DNA of 36,079 nucleotides. Source: Candidatus Omnitrophica bacterium CG22_combo_CG10-13_8_21_14_all_43_16. Its GTDB lineage: Bacteria > Omnitrophota > Gorgyraeia > Gorgyraeales > Gorgyraeaceae. Below, one piece after another: positions 15,138 to 23,817 of this stretch. The stretch is taken from contig PCTH01000062.1 of the NCBI GenBank assembly GCA_002771475.1, positions 1 to 36,079 on the forward strand, read 5' to 3'. The notes below the pieces were generated by a model. The model made no database searches. It was not told the DNA's origin and worked only from the letters and a program-made list of their open reading frames with translations. A program made the translations under genes and the position numbers. The first letter of the stretch is position 1. Each line of letters begins with the position of its first letter.

Positions 15138-18047
15138 TTGTTAAAAAAAATATTTTCTATCTTACTGAGTATAGCGTTTATTTCTGCAAATACAGGATAT
15201 GCCGCTTCTAATCAAAAGCGGGATATTTCTCATCTAAGGGTTCCTTTAACCGCAACTAAACGAGTAGAAAAAGTCCTTAACGCGAAGCAGGTTACGATTA
15301 GAGGGAACTTCCTTACAGATCCTGATGTTATAGAAGAGGCATTAGCAGAGAAATCCAAAGTTAATACGCTTATAGCAGAGAATAAAGACAATGTTGAGTG
15401 GATGGCTGCCAGGGAGATAGCGGATTTAATTAAGTCAAAGAATGCCAAAGGAGAAAAAATAGTTGTTAGTTTTGCCACAGGCGGGACTTATGAAGGAGTA
15501 TATAAGAAACTTATAGAAATCACAAAGAGAGAAGGTATAAGCTGGCAGAATGTCGTAACCTTTAATCTTGATGAATATGCGTGGAATGCATATGGCTATA
15601 ACAATGGTTATCGCGCTCAATATTATGACAGAGAATCCTATCAGGCTTTTATGCGCGATAATTTATTCACATGGCTGAAAGAAAACGCGGGCTTACAAGA
15701 AAATAATATATATTTCATGGGAGGCCTTACAGAGTATCCTAGAAAAGAAGCTAATGATTATGAAGATTTAATAATGAAGGAGACTGACGGTAAGGGAGCG
15801 GATTTGCAAGTCCTAGGGATAGGAGTAGAAGGCCATATTGCTTTTATAGAAGCCAGGCCGGGCATGCCTTTGAAAGATTTCCTTAATATTAGTACCAGGG
15901 TTGAAAAATTGTCAGATAGCACAAGAAAGGCAAACTCCAGATTTTTTGATAATAACATAGATGCTGTGCCTCCTTATGCAATGACCCAAGGTATATCTAC
16001 TATCCTGAAAGCAAAAGAGATTTTATTGGTTGCTACCGGCCCTGCTAAAGCAGACGCTATTTTTAAGACTGTCATAAATAAAGTTACGCCTGCAGTGCCT
16101 GCTTCAGTTTTACAGATTCATCCTAACGCCAAGATTATTGTAGATAAAGACGCCGCAAAAAATTTAATAGAATTAACCATACAAGATTCAAGGCAAGGCG
16201 CTGTAAGAACCGCCATAAATCCGTTTCTATTATTTGAAACAGGAAAAGATAGGGGCAATCTTACCATAGATAAAAAGACGATATTTATCGGAATGGGCGG
16301 AGGGGATACAGCTGGTTTAAATGATTTTGTTGCGAACACGGTTGAAAGGCTGACAAAACTGGGATACAAAGTAATCGGCATCAGGAATGGCTTTAAAGGG
16401 TTATTAAAGGGAGCTAAATTGGAAGACAATCTGGTCGAGCTCACTCCCCGGATAGCTGCCAGCATGAAGGGACTGCCAAGCATAGTTTTAGGCTCGTGCA
16501 GGGAAAAATTAAAAGAAGAGGATATAACTAAGATTGTAGATATACTTAAGCCTTCAGCCGGCGCCATATTTATCGGAGGGAATGACCATTTAAAGAATGT
16601 AGGGCAGGTTGCTGACGAGGCTGGAAAGCAGGGAATAGATATAACTGTCGTAGGAGTCCCCAAAAGCATAGACAACGATTTCATGACTGTTATGCATGGT
16701 TTTTGGAGCGCAGTAATCGCCGGCCGGCAGACAGTAGCCAGGGCGTCTATTAATCCGAAAGAAGGAAAAGGCTTAACTACAGCGGCTGTGTTTGAATGCA
16801 TGGGAAGAAAATCAGGATCGTTGACTCTCGAGCTTTCAAAAGGCTGCCCTTCTTCTCACGTTGTTATAGTGCCTGAAAAACCTGTAACGATAGATGATAT
16901 TATAAACGCCTCCGACAAAGGCATAAGAAATTTCTTTGTGTCCGAAGGTTTTTCGTTATCCGAGGCGGACCCTAAATTGAGCCAATTATTGGAAGCTTAT
17001 CCTGTGCTCAAGACAATGTGGGAAAAATCCAGGACAAGCCCTGACAGAGACGCTCACGGCAATCCTAAACTCACAGGGGCGTCTCTATTTGTAAAAGGCG
17101 TATTAGAACATTTCTGCGGATTAAAGGTTGAAAAAACAGACCTGACGTATCAATTAAGAGGCGCTTTCTTGCAGCCGGATAATAAAGGTATTGTCTTTGA
17201 TACTTTTCTTGCCGGGAAATTTGCGGAGAAAGCCGTATCCCTTGTAGATACAAAACAAAGCGGTTTTGCAGTGACTTACAGCGGAGAATATGGAGATACC
17301 GAGGGCATGATAGAGGCTAAGCCTCCAAAAGACGTTTATCAATCCAGAGATTTGTCTACGATGTTATCCGACAAATCTTTGGCTGATCTCGGCGTACTGG
17401 GGGTCTCCGGATATCAGATTAATTACAATGCGATTCCTGAGTTATTTTCTGATAAGAAGGTTGTTTTAGAAGCTGCTATGAGAGAAGCTTTTTACAGCAT
17501 AGCTGTATCTACGCAGGCTCATAGGTACGCTTCTGTGGCGGAATTAAGAGAGCCTTCGGATGCGATAGTTTCCAGCTGCGGCAAGGATCAAGATAATCCG
17601 GATAAGCTTCCGAATGATTTAAGGACTGTAATAGAAGGCACCAGGGAATCGGTTCTTTTGCTTATTCCTGAAAAACAGGCAACTCTCAGCCAGATAGCGG
17701 ACAGAGCGAAAGATATATGCGATAAATCGGGGTACTTAAATATAGCTATATCAAAAGATTTTATGCTGGACCCGAAAGATGAGTTATTGGAAAGCGTCCT
17801 GAATACGGACCCTGTATTGAGGATAAAATTTAATAAAGAAGGCATAGCAGACGATAAAACCGGCATGGTTAGATTTGAATCAGGCGTTTCTAATTTTATC
17901 GTAGGGTTATATAAATATTTGATTAAACAGGGCAAGATAAAGGTAGAAGGCACTAAGATTACCGATCTTGGCTATGCCTTTAAAGGCCTGGCAAGGGCCA
18001 GCGCCCTCGATTCAATTAATAGAGAGGCTTTGAATTCAGGGGTTTAA
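15138..18047 (+). CDS. Exported fusion: glucosamine-6-phosphate deaminase (NagB) + phosphofructokinase + partial second PFK repeat
   Basis: A 969-aa protein starting at TTG 15138 with AGAAAGG just upstream. The start is chosen because it opens a signal peptide (IFSILLSIAFISANTGYA-AS). HLRVPL lies at residues 32-37. Residues about 45-350 are NagB-like: ATGGT (113-117), NLDEY (D145), GVEGHIAF (H233), PASVLQIHPN; this enzyme turns GlcN-6-P into fructose-6-P and ammonia. Residues about 380-740 are PFK-A-like: GGGDTAGLN, GGNDH (480-484), PKSIDND (508-514), ECMGRKSG, LRGAF. GGND replaces the usual GGDG/GGDD, so the first metal Asp is Asn. Residues 838-969 (LLLIPEKQATL... ITDLGYAFKG) repeat the C-terminal PFK subdomain. 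It is the last gene of the operon and lacks the C-terminal repeat domain of its neighbours. Confidence 0.92.
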   Translation: MLKKIFSILLSIAFISANTGYAASNQKRDISHLRVPLTATKRVEKVLNAKQVTIRGNFLTDPDVIEEALAEKSKVNTLIAENKDNVEWMAAREIADLIKSKNAKGEKIVVSFATGGTYEGVYKKLIEITKREGISWQNVVTFNLDEYAWNAYGYNNGYRAQYYDRESYQAFMRDNLFTWLKENAGLQENNIYFMGGLTEYPRKEANDYEDLIMKETDGKGADLQVLGIGVEGHIAFIEARPGMPLKDFLNISTRVEKLSDSTRKANSRFFDNNIDAVPPYAMTQGISTILKAKEILLVATGPAKADAIFKTVINKVTPAVPASVLQIHPNAKIIVDKDAAKNLIELTIQDSRQGAVRTAINPFLLFETGKDRGNLTIDKKTIFIGMGGGDTAGLNDFVANTVERLTKLGYKVIGIRNGFKGLLKGAKLEDNLVELTPRIAASMKGLPSIVLGSCREKLKEEDITKIVDILKPSAGAIFIGGNDHLKNVGQVADEAGKQGIDITVVGVPKSIDNDFMTVMHGFWSAVIAGRQTVARASINPKEGKGLTTAAVFECMGRKSGSLTLELSKGCPSSHVVIVPEKPVTIDDIINASDKGIRNFFVSEGFSLSEADPKLSQLLEAYPVLKTMWEKSRTSPDRDAHGNPKLTGASLFVKGVLEHFCGLKVEKTDLTYQLRGAFLQPDNKGIVFDTFLAGKFAEKAVSLVDTKQSGFAVTYSGEYGDTEGMIEAKPPKDVYQSRDLSTMLSDKSLADLGVLGVSGYQINYNAIPELFSDKKVVLEAAMREAFYSIAVSTQAHRYASVAELREPSDAIVSSCGKDQDNPDKLPNDLRTVIEGTRESVLLLIPEKQATLSQIADRAKDICDKSGYLNIAISKDFMLDPKDELLESVLNTDPVLRIKFNKEGIADDKTGMVRFESGVSNFIVGLYKYLIKQGKIKVEGTKITDLGYAFKGLARASALDSINREALNSGV

Positions 18048-18074
18048 TTAATAGGTAATAGATAATATTTTTTC

Positions 18075-18103
18075 TTGACACATTCCCTCCGAAGTAGTAT
18101 ATT
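18075..18103 (+). promoter_or_regulatory. Sigma70-type promoter of the rimP-nusA-infB operon
   Basis: -35 TTGACA at 18075-18080, 17-bp spacer, -10 TATATT at 18098-18103. It lies in the 86-base gap after the exported operon. A TATAAA also occurs at 18103 but with a poorer spacer. Confidence 0.82.
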
Positions 18104-18137
18104 ATAAACATCTCTATGAAAGGGGGATATTAGTTGA

Positions 18138-18166
18138 AAGTGGGTGCAGTATGCCCGCTTTTTTTA
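18138..18166 (+). promoter_or_regulatory. rimP-type leader hairpin with U-tract
   Basis: GTGGG-loop-CCCGC followed by seven T is a terminator-like hairpin between the promoter and rimP. A short G/C-rich hairpin with a U-run is common ahead of rimP in many bacteria (rimP leader). It could act as an attenuator of the operon. It overlaps the N-terminal codons if translation starts at TTG 18134. Confidence 0.6.
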
Positions 18167-18172
18167 TTGCCC

Positions 18173-18622
18173 ATGATAGATAAGATTAAAGAAGTCATAG
18201 AGCCGGTTATACAGGAAGAAAAGGCAGAGTTGGTGGAGATTATTTTCAGGAAAGAAGGAGGCAGGCAGGTCCTGAAGCTTTTGGTTGATAAAGATAATGG
18301 GATCCAGATGGCGGATTGCGTGAGTCTGAACGAAAAAATCGGCCAGGCTCTGGACCAGGCGGATATTATACAGGAAAGTTACGTTATTGAAGTGGATTCG
18401 CCAGGGATTGACCGGCCGTTTAAAACAAAGAGGGATTACGAGAGGGCATTAGGGAGGCTGGTCAGGGTGACGCTAGTCGAAAGGATAGCTGATAAAAAGG
18501 AATACATAGCCAGGTTGGAAGAAGTGTCTGACGCAGGCGTTAAGATAGACGTGAAGAAGAAGGGTATTATCGAAATACCTTTTGAAAAAATTGTAAGAGC
18601 CAGGGAAGAAATTGAATTTTAA
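18173..18622 (+). CDS. rimP: Ribosome maturation factor RimP
   Basis: Needed for 30S subunit maturation. From ATG 18173 the protein is 149 aa and starts MIDKIKEVIEPVIQEEKAEL, the usual RimP N-terminus. VDSPGIDRPFKTKRDYERALG is the family hallmark and a C-terminal SH3-like domain follows. The ORF track starts at TTG 18134, which has a good AAAGGGGG site 7-8 bases upstream but would add 13 residues read through the leader hairpin. I prefer ATG 18173 by family length, although it has no clear ribosome site, so the start is uncertain. First gene of the long operon, followed 16 bases later by nusA. Confidence 0.9.
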   Translation: MIDKIKEVIEPVIQEEKAELVEIIFRKEGGRQVLKLLVDKDNGIQMADCVSLNEKIGQALDQADIIQESYVIEVDSPGIDRPFKTKRDYERALGRLVRVTLVERIADKKEYIARLEEVSDAGVKIDVKKKGIIEIPFEKIVRAREEIEF

Positions 18623-18638
18623 TTAACGGGAGAAAGAA

Positions 18639-19910
18639 ATGAACCAAGAACTATTGTCGATATTAGATAGCATTGAACGGGATAAAGGGATCAAGAAAGA
18701 GATACTTGTGAGGGCGATAGAGTCAGCCCTTATAAGCGCTGCCAGGAAAAATCTCGGTAAGCACGTAGAGGATATAAAGGTGGAGTTTGATTCCAATACA
18801 GGAGATTTCAGGGTGCTTACAGCCGAAGGGGAGGAGGTCTCGGGAGACTTCGGAAGGATTTCCGCGCAGACAGCAAAGCAGGTGATCATACAGAAAATAC
18901 GCGAGGCTGAAAGAGACGTATTGTTTGAAGAATACACCAAAAAGGTAAACGATATTTGTTCAGGCGCTGTCCATAGATTTGAAAAAGGTATGCTGATCGT
19001 TGACCTGGGCAGGGTAGAAGGTGTTTTACCTAAAAGAGAGCTTCCTCCCAGCGAGGAGTACCGGCAGGGCGACAGGATCAAGGCCTTGATAGTAGAGGTA
19101 AAGAAGTCCTCAAAAGGGCCTGAGATATTGCTTTCCAGGACGAGCCCGGGTTTCGTGAAGAGGCTTTTTGAATTAGAGGTGCCTGAGATATATGAAAGCA
19201 TAGTGGAAATAAAGGCTGTATCAAGAGAAGCAGGGGATCGCTCAAAGATAGCTGTGTATTCCAAGGATGACAAGGTTGATCCTGTCGGCGCGTGCGTAGG
19301 CATGAGGGGCCAGAGGGTTAAAAATATTGTCAGGGAACTGGGCGGGGAAAAAATAGATATTATACGCTGGAGCGCGAATATGGGGGAATTTATATCTTCA
19401 AGCCTGAGCCCTGCGGATATTACGAGCGTTAAAACAACTGAGGCTGAGAGAAGGGCTGAGGTTATAGTGGCTGATGACCAGCTCTCTCTTGCAATAGGCA
19501 AGAAGGGGCAGAATGTGAGGCTTGCCGCGAAACTTACAGGATGGAATATAGATATAAGGAGCAAGTCTGAAATAGAGGAAGTAAAAGAGATTCCTATAAT
19601 AGAGATAGACGGTATCGGGCCGAAGACAGAGAAGGCCCTTAAGAAGGCAGGTTATGACACAGTGGGTAAGATCATGAAGCTGGACCTGAAAGAATTGGTC
19701 GATGTTAAAGGCGTCGGCAAGAAAACAGCTGAAAAGATCCTTAAGTCAGCAAAAGAACTCATGGAGCAGAAGGTGCATGATGTAAGGGATAGGAAAAATA
19801 AAGAAAATAGAGAAGCCAGGGCTGAGAAAGAAAAGGAACTGGCTGCTAGCGCGGAAAAGGATAGAAAAGCAAAAGAAAAAGAACAGGAACCTGTAAAGGC
19901 CAAAGAATGA
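18639..19910 (+). CDS. nusA: Transcription termination/antitermination protein NusA
   Basis: Binds RNA polymerase and controls pausing, termination and rRNA antitermination. The 423-aa protein has the N-terminal polymerase-binding domain (1-~125), an S1 domain (VNDICSGAVHRFEKGMLIVDLG), KH1 and KH2 (GACVGMRGQRVKNIVRELGG; LAIGKKGQNVRLAAKLTGWNIDI) and, beyond residue ~315, a helix-hairpin-helix pair (EIDGIGPKTEKALKKAGY, VDVKGVGKKTAEKIL) followed by a Lys/Glu-rich tail. CGGGAG precedes the ATG. The stop overlaps the infB start (ATGA). The usual ylxR/ylxQ genes between nusA and infB are missing. Confidence 0.97.
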   Translation: MNQELLSILDSIERDKGIKKEILVRAIESALISAARKNLGKHVEDIKVEFDSNTGDFRVLTAEGEEVSGDFGRISAQTAKQVIIQKIREAERDVLFEEYTKKVNDICSGAVHRFEKGMLIVDLGRVEGVLPKRELPPSEEYRQGDRIKALIVEVKKSSKGPEILLSRTSPGFVKRLFELEVPEIYESIVEIKAVSREAGDRSKIAVYSKDDKVDPVGACVGMRGQRVKNIVRELGGEKIDIIRWSANMGEFISSSLSPADITSVKTTEAERRAEVIVADDQLSLAIGKKGQNVRLAAKLTGWNIDIRSKSEIEEVKEIPIIEIDGIGPKTEKALKKAGYDTVGKIMKLDLKELVDVKGVGKKTAEKILKSAKELMEQKVHDVRDRKNKENREARAEKEKELAASAEKDRKAKEKEQEPVKAKE

Positions 19911-22054
19911 GCACTCGCGTTCACCAATTAGCAAAGGAACTCGGAATCTCCAGTAAAGATCTTATGGATAAGCTTCATTCCCTTAAGATAGATGTCAAGG
20001 GCCATATGAGCATCCTGGAAGATGATACAGCATCCCTTGTAAAAGAGGAATTAAAGCCCAAGAAAACTGCAAAATCTAAGACAAAAGAAAAAGTATCAGC
20101 GCCCAAAAAGGCAGCTGCGCCAGCGAAAGAAAAAGCAGTCAAAAAAATAAAAGAGCCTGAGGCAAAGGCCAAACAGCCAAAGGCTGCGGAAAAGAAAACA
20201 GAACCAAAGATAGTGCCCAAGGTTGAGGTTAAGGCAGGGATTGAGATAGAAGAAAAGATAGTAGAAATAGAGGTAAAAGAAGAGCTGAAGCCTGAACTTA
20301 AAGTGCTGAAGATAGATTTCCCTGTAGTTATTAAAGATCTTGCTTCTAAATTAGGGGTAAAGCCGGCGGATCTTATTAAAAAACTCCTGGACAAAAAAGT
20401 CCTTGTTACAATAAACCAGGCCCTGAATGAAGATGTGGCGTGTTCTATCTGCAGCGATTACGGTTATTTACTGGAAACTCCTCCTACGTTTGAAGAGTCT
20501 TTTTTAGCCGATCTGGATAAACCCGATGACCCTAAAAAGCTTAAACCAAGGGCGCCTGTTGTAACAATGATGGGGCATGTTGACCATGGAAAGACATCGC
20601 TTCTTGATATGATAAGAAAGACAAGGGTAGTTGATAAAGAGGCGGGCGGGATAACCCAGCATATAGGCGCGTATGAGGTAATGCTTCCCAAGGGAAGCGT
20701 GACATTTTTGGATACCCCCGGCCATGCGGCATTTACCGCAATGCGCGCGAGAGGCGCAAATGCCACTGATATAGTTATCCTCGTAGTGGCTGCTGACGAC
20801 GGAATAATGCCGCAGACAATAGAAGCCATAGACCACGCGCGGGCCGCAGGCGTTACAATAATAGTCGCTGTAAATAAAATCGATAAGCAGAATATAAATT
20901 TGGATAAGGTTAAAAAGCAATTGGCGGAACATGACCTTACTCCGGAAGAATGGGGAGGAAAGACTATTACGGTAGGCGTTTCCGCTAAAACCGGGCAGGG
21001 CATAGACAGCCTGCTTGAGATGCTGTTATTGGAAGCGGAATTATTGGAATTAAAAGCTAATCCTGATAGGCCCGCTACAGGCATAGTTATAGAAGCGGAA
21101 CTTTCCAAAGGCAAGGGCCCTATCGCGACAGTACTCGTGTCAAACGGAACTTTAAAAAAAGGCGATATGGTTATGGCAGGACTTAATTACGGCAAGATAA
21201 AGGCAATGCTGGATGATAAAGGCCGCAGCGTGCTGGAGGCAGGGCCTGCAAAACCTGTTGAAATATTAGGGCTTTCCGGGGTTCCGCAGGCAGGAGAAAA
21301 ATTTTACGTGATAACTGACGAGAAAAAGGCCAGGGATATTGTAGCTACCAGGCAGATGGAAGCGGAAAGGAAAAAACTTGCAGGAAAAACATCCAAGGTT
21401 ACGCTGGAAGAACTTTATAATAAGGTAAAGGTCGGCGAGGTAAAGGAATTAAAGATAGTTATAAAAGCTGATGTGCAAGGGTCCCTGGAAGCAATAAAGG
21501 ATTCGCTTGAGAAGTTAAGCGCGGACGAAGTAAAGCTTTCTGTGATACACAACCAGGTGGGCGATATCAATGAATCCGATGTAATGCTCGCTTCCGCTTC
21601 AAACGCTATAATCATAGGTTTCCATGTTAACGCGATGAATGAGGCAAAGGCGCTCGCAAAACAGGAAGAGGTGGAGATAAGGATTTACAGCATAATTTAT
21701 GAAATAGTAAATGAGATTCAGGCTGCCATGGAAGGCATGCTTGAGCCTGTGATAGAAGAAACTTTTCTGGGAAGGGCAGAGGTCAGGCAGGTTTTCAACG
21801 TGTCAAAGGCGGGAGTCGTGGCAGGATGTTTTATCTCAAAAGGCAGGATCCCGCGCGACGCAGTGTGTAAGCTGATAAGGGAAAAAGAAATTCTTTATAA
21901 AGGCAAGATGAGTTCGCTGAAACATTTTAAGGATGACCTTAAAGAAGCAAAAGAAGGCTTTGAATGCGGGATAAGCCTGGGATTTAAGGATATACAGAAA
22001 GGCGACCTGATAGAGGCGATTGAGGTTAGAAAAGTAGCCAGGAGATTGAAATAA
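19907..22054 (+). CDS. infB: Translation initiation factor IF-2
   Basis: GTPase that places initiator tRNA on the 30S subunit and promotes subunit joining. The 715-aa protein has an N-terminal IF2N domain (VHQLAKELGISSKDLMDKL), a Lys/Ala/Glu-rich linker (~55-130), a second IF2N-like domain (DLASKLGVKPADLIKKLL) and the G domain with GHVDHGKTS (223-231), DTPGHAAF and VNKIDK. Domains II to IV follow (KADVQGSLEAI, GRAEVRQVFNVSKAG). Translation is probably coupled to nusA through the 4-base overlap. rbfA and truB, which often follow, are replaced by trpS. Confidence 0.98.
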   Translation: MSTRVHQLAKELGISSKDLMDKLHSLKIDVKGHMSILEDDTASLVKEELKPKKTAKSKTKEKVSAPKKAAAPAKEKAVKKIKEPEAKAKQPKAAEKKTEPKIVPKVEVKAGIEIEEKIVEIEVKEELKPELKVLKIDFPVVIKDLASKLGVKPADLIKKLLDKKVLVTINQALNEDVACSICSDYGYLLETPPTFEESFLADLDKPDDPKKLKPRAPVVTMMGHVDHGKTSLLDMIRKTRVVDKEAGGITQHIGAYEVMLPKGSVTFLDTPGHAAFTAMRARGANATDIVILVVAADDGIMPQTIEAIDHARAAGVTIIVAVNKIDKQNINLDKVKKQLAEHDLTPEEWGGKTITVGVSAKTGQGIDSLLEMLLLEAELLELKANPDRPATGIVIEAELSKGKGPIATVLVSNGTLKKGDMVMAGLNYGKIKAMLDDKGRSVLEAGPAKPVEILGLSGVPQAGEKFYVITDEKKARDIVATRQMEAERKKLAGKTSKVTLEELYNKVKVGEVKELKIVIKADVQGSLEAIKDSLEKLSADEVKLSVIHNQVGDINESDVMLASASNAIIIGFHVNAMNEAKALAKQEEVEIRIYSIIYEIVNEIQAAMEGMLEPVIEETFLGRAEVRQVFNVSKAGVVAGCFISKGRIPRDAVCKLIREKEILYKGKMSSLKHFKDDLKEAKEGFECGISLGFKDIQKGDLIEAIEVRKVARRLK

Positions 22055-23037
22055 TGGAAGGCAGGATTCTTAGCGGGATGAGGCCTACCGGGCCGTTGCA
22101 TCTGGGGCATTTATTCGGGGCGCTGGATAACTGGGTAAAACTTCAGGATAAATATGACTCGTTTTTTATGATCGCTGACTGGCATGCCATGATGAGCGAA
22201 TACGAAGACCCATCAAGGCTTTCCAGGTTTACAATGGAATGCGCTGCGGACTGGCTGGCATGCGGCATCGATCCTGAAAAAAGCGTTATATTTGTCCAGT
22301 CTCATGTGAAGGAGCATCTGGAATTATATATGGCGTTTTCTAATTTTGTGCCGCTTGGGCGGCTTGAGAGATGCCCTACGTATAAAGAACAGCTAAGAGA
22401 GGTTACGACTAGAGAATTGCATACGTATGCGTTTCTTGGTTATCCTGTTTTACAGGCAGCGGATATTTTAATATACAAAGCAGATATAGTGCCTGTGGGT
22501 AAAGATCAGGTTCCGCATATAGAACTTACAAATGATATCGGGGGAAAATTTAACAGCCTTTATGGAAAAGCCATATTCCCTTCTGTAAAGCCGCTTCTTA
22601 CCAGTATCCCGAAACTCTTGGGGATAGACGGAAGAAAGATGAGCAAGTCATACGATAATTTTATTGCACTGGGAGATTCTGAAGAAACCATAAAGAAGAA
22701 ATGCTCAGGCATGTTTACGGATCCTGAGAGGATAAAATTAACTGATAAAGGCCATCCCGAGAAATGCAACGTGTATGCTTATTATAATTTGCTTAAAAAA
22801 GATTACGCGCCTGAGGTTTATGAATATTGCGCCAGCGCAAAGGTTGGATGCACGGAATGCAAGAAAAAACTCGGGGATATAATTTCCGATTATCTCGAGG
22901 GTATCAGGCATAAAAGAGAAGCGCTACTGAAAGATGAGGATAAGATTCGCGCAATTCTGGAAAAAGGCGCGGCAAAAGCCAGAAAAGCGGCATCTGAAAC
23001 AATGGCAGAGGTTAAAAAAGCAATAGGACTTGTTTAA
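22054..23037 (+). CDS. trpS: Tryptophanyl-tRNA synthetase
   Basis: Class I synthetase that charges tRNA-Trp. The 327-aa length is usual for bacterial TrpRS. Motifs are SGMRPTGPLHLGHLFGAL (HIGH region as HLGH) and GRKMSKSYDN (KMSKS, 194-203). Other family segments are GYPVLQAADILIYKADIVPVGKDQ and the AxGAAKARKAA-type C-terminus. The A of its ATG is the last base of the infB stop, and its own stop overlaps the scpA start the same way, so it is translationally coupled on both sides. Confidence 0.97.
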   Translation: MEGRILSGMRPTGPLHLGHLFGALDNWVKLQDKYDSFFMIADWHAMMSEYEDPSRLSRFTMECAADWLACGIDPEKSVIFVQSHVKEHLELYMAFSNFVPLGRLERCPTYKEQLREVTTRELHTYAFLGYPVLQAADILIYKADIVPVGKDQVPHIELTNDIGGKFNSLYGKAIFPSVKPLLTSIPKLLGIDGRKMSKSYDNFIALGDSEETIKKKCSGMFTDPERIKLTDKGHPEKCNVYAYYNLLKKDYAPEVYEYCASAKVGCTECKKKLGDIISDYLEGIRHKREALLKDEDKIRAILEKGAAKARKAASETMAEVKKAIGLV

Positions 23038-23762
23038 TGTCTTACAAAGTAAAATTAGAGGTATTCGAAGGCCCGCTGGATTTATTGTTATATCTAATCA
23101 AGAAAAATGAGATAGATATTTACGATATTCCGATAGCCACCATTACAGAGCAGTATCTGGAATACCTTGAGCTCATGCGGATGCTGGATCTGAATATCGC
23201 GGGCGAGTTCCTTGTGATTGCCGCGACACTGATACATATTAAGAGCAAGATGCTTCTTCCTCCGGACGAAAAAGAGCTTTTACCTGAAGAAGAAGAGGAT
23301 CCGAGAGAAGAGCTGGTGCGCAGGCTGGTGGAATATAAAAAATTCAAGGAGGTTGCAGGGATACTGCAGGACCTGGAAAGCCAAAGAAAGAAGATGTTTA
23401 CGAGGGATATTCCTTTCGAGGTTGCCCCGGGCGAGGTTTTCTTTGAGGCGAGTTTATTTGACCTGATAACAGCTTTTACCAGGGTGCTGAAAGATGTACC
23501 CAAGGAGATGTTTCAGGAGATAATAAAGGACGAGTTTACCGTGGAGCAGAAGGTGCACGACCTTTTGCACATGCTGGTGAAGACTCCCGCGATGAGCCTT
23601 TTCGACCTTTTCAAGAACGCAAAAAATAAGCCTGAGATAATAGCCATGTTTTTGGCAGTGCTTGAACTCATAAGATTGAAAGAGATAATCGTAGTGCAGA
23701 AGCAGAATTTCAGCGACATAGAAATCATACGAAACGAAAAACACAGACTAAACATAGAATGA
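23037..23762 (+). CDS. scpA: Segregation and condensation protein A (kleisin)
   Basis: ScpA bridges the heads of SMC dimers and binds ScpB in the bacterial condensin. The 241-aa protein begins with the typical YKVKLEVFEGPLDLLLYLIKKNEIDIYDIPIATITEQYLEYL. LNIAGEFLVIAATLIHIKSKMLLP and a C-terminal winged helix (MSLFDLFKNAKNK... FLAVLELIRLKEIIVVQ) follow. The start codon overlaps the trpS stop. The stop is followed by a strong hairpin before scpB. Confidence 0.96.
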   Translation: MSYKVKLEVFEGPLDLLLYLIKKNEIDIYDIPIATITEQYLEYLELMRMLDLNIAGEFLVIAATLIHIKSKMLLPPDEKELLPEEEEDPREELVRRLVEYKKFKEVAGILQDLESQRKKMFTRDIPFEVAPGEVFFEASLFDLITAFTRVLKDVPKEMFQEIIKDEFTVEQKVHDLLHMLVKTPAMSLFDLFKNAKNKPEIIAMFLAVLELIRLKEIIVVQKQNFSDIEIIRNEKHRLNIE

Positions 23763-23769
23763 CCTAATC

Positions 23770-23809
23770 CCGTTCGCCGATCGGAGAGGTTACTCCGATC
23801 GGCGAACGG
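23770..23809 (+). repeat. Perfect 17-bp inverted repeat (hairpin) between scpA and scpB
   Basis: CCGTTCGCCGATCGGAG, a 6-base loop AGGTTA, and the exact reverse complement CTCCGATCGGCGAACGG. It is GC-rich in an AT-rich region and is not followed by a U-run, so it is not a standard terminator. It occupies almost the whole scpA-scpB gap and may be a dispersed palindromic element, or an RNA structure controlling scpB translation or mRNA stability. Confidence 0.93.
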
Positions 23810-23817
23810 AATGTGTG

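Noticed and set aside
16118-16801. 227-aa antisense ORF opposite the PFK domain
   Set aside because: Mirrors the codon pattern of the sense gene; no independent coding evidence.
18113-18130. Five-codon mini-ORF ATGAAAGGGGGATATTAG before rimP
   Set aside because: Too short to support; the G-run is more likely part of a ribosome site or leader RNA.
18623-19564. 313-aa antisense ORF opposite nusA
   Set aside because: Shadow of nusA: Ser/Leu-rich, low-complexity translation, no ribosome site or family motif.
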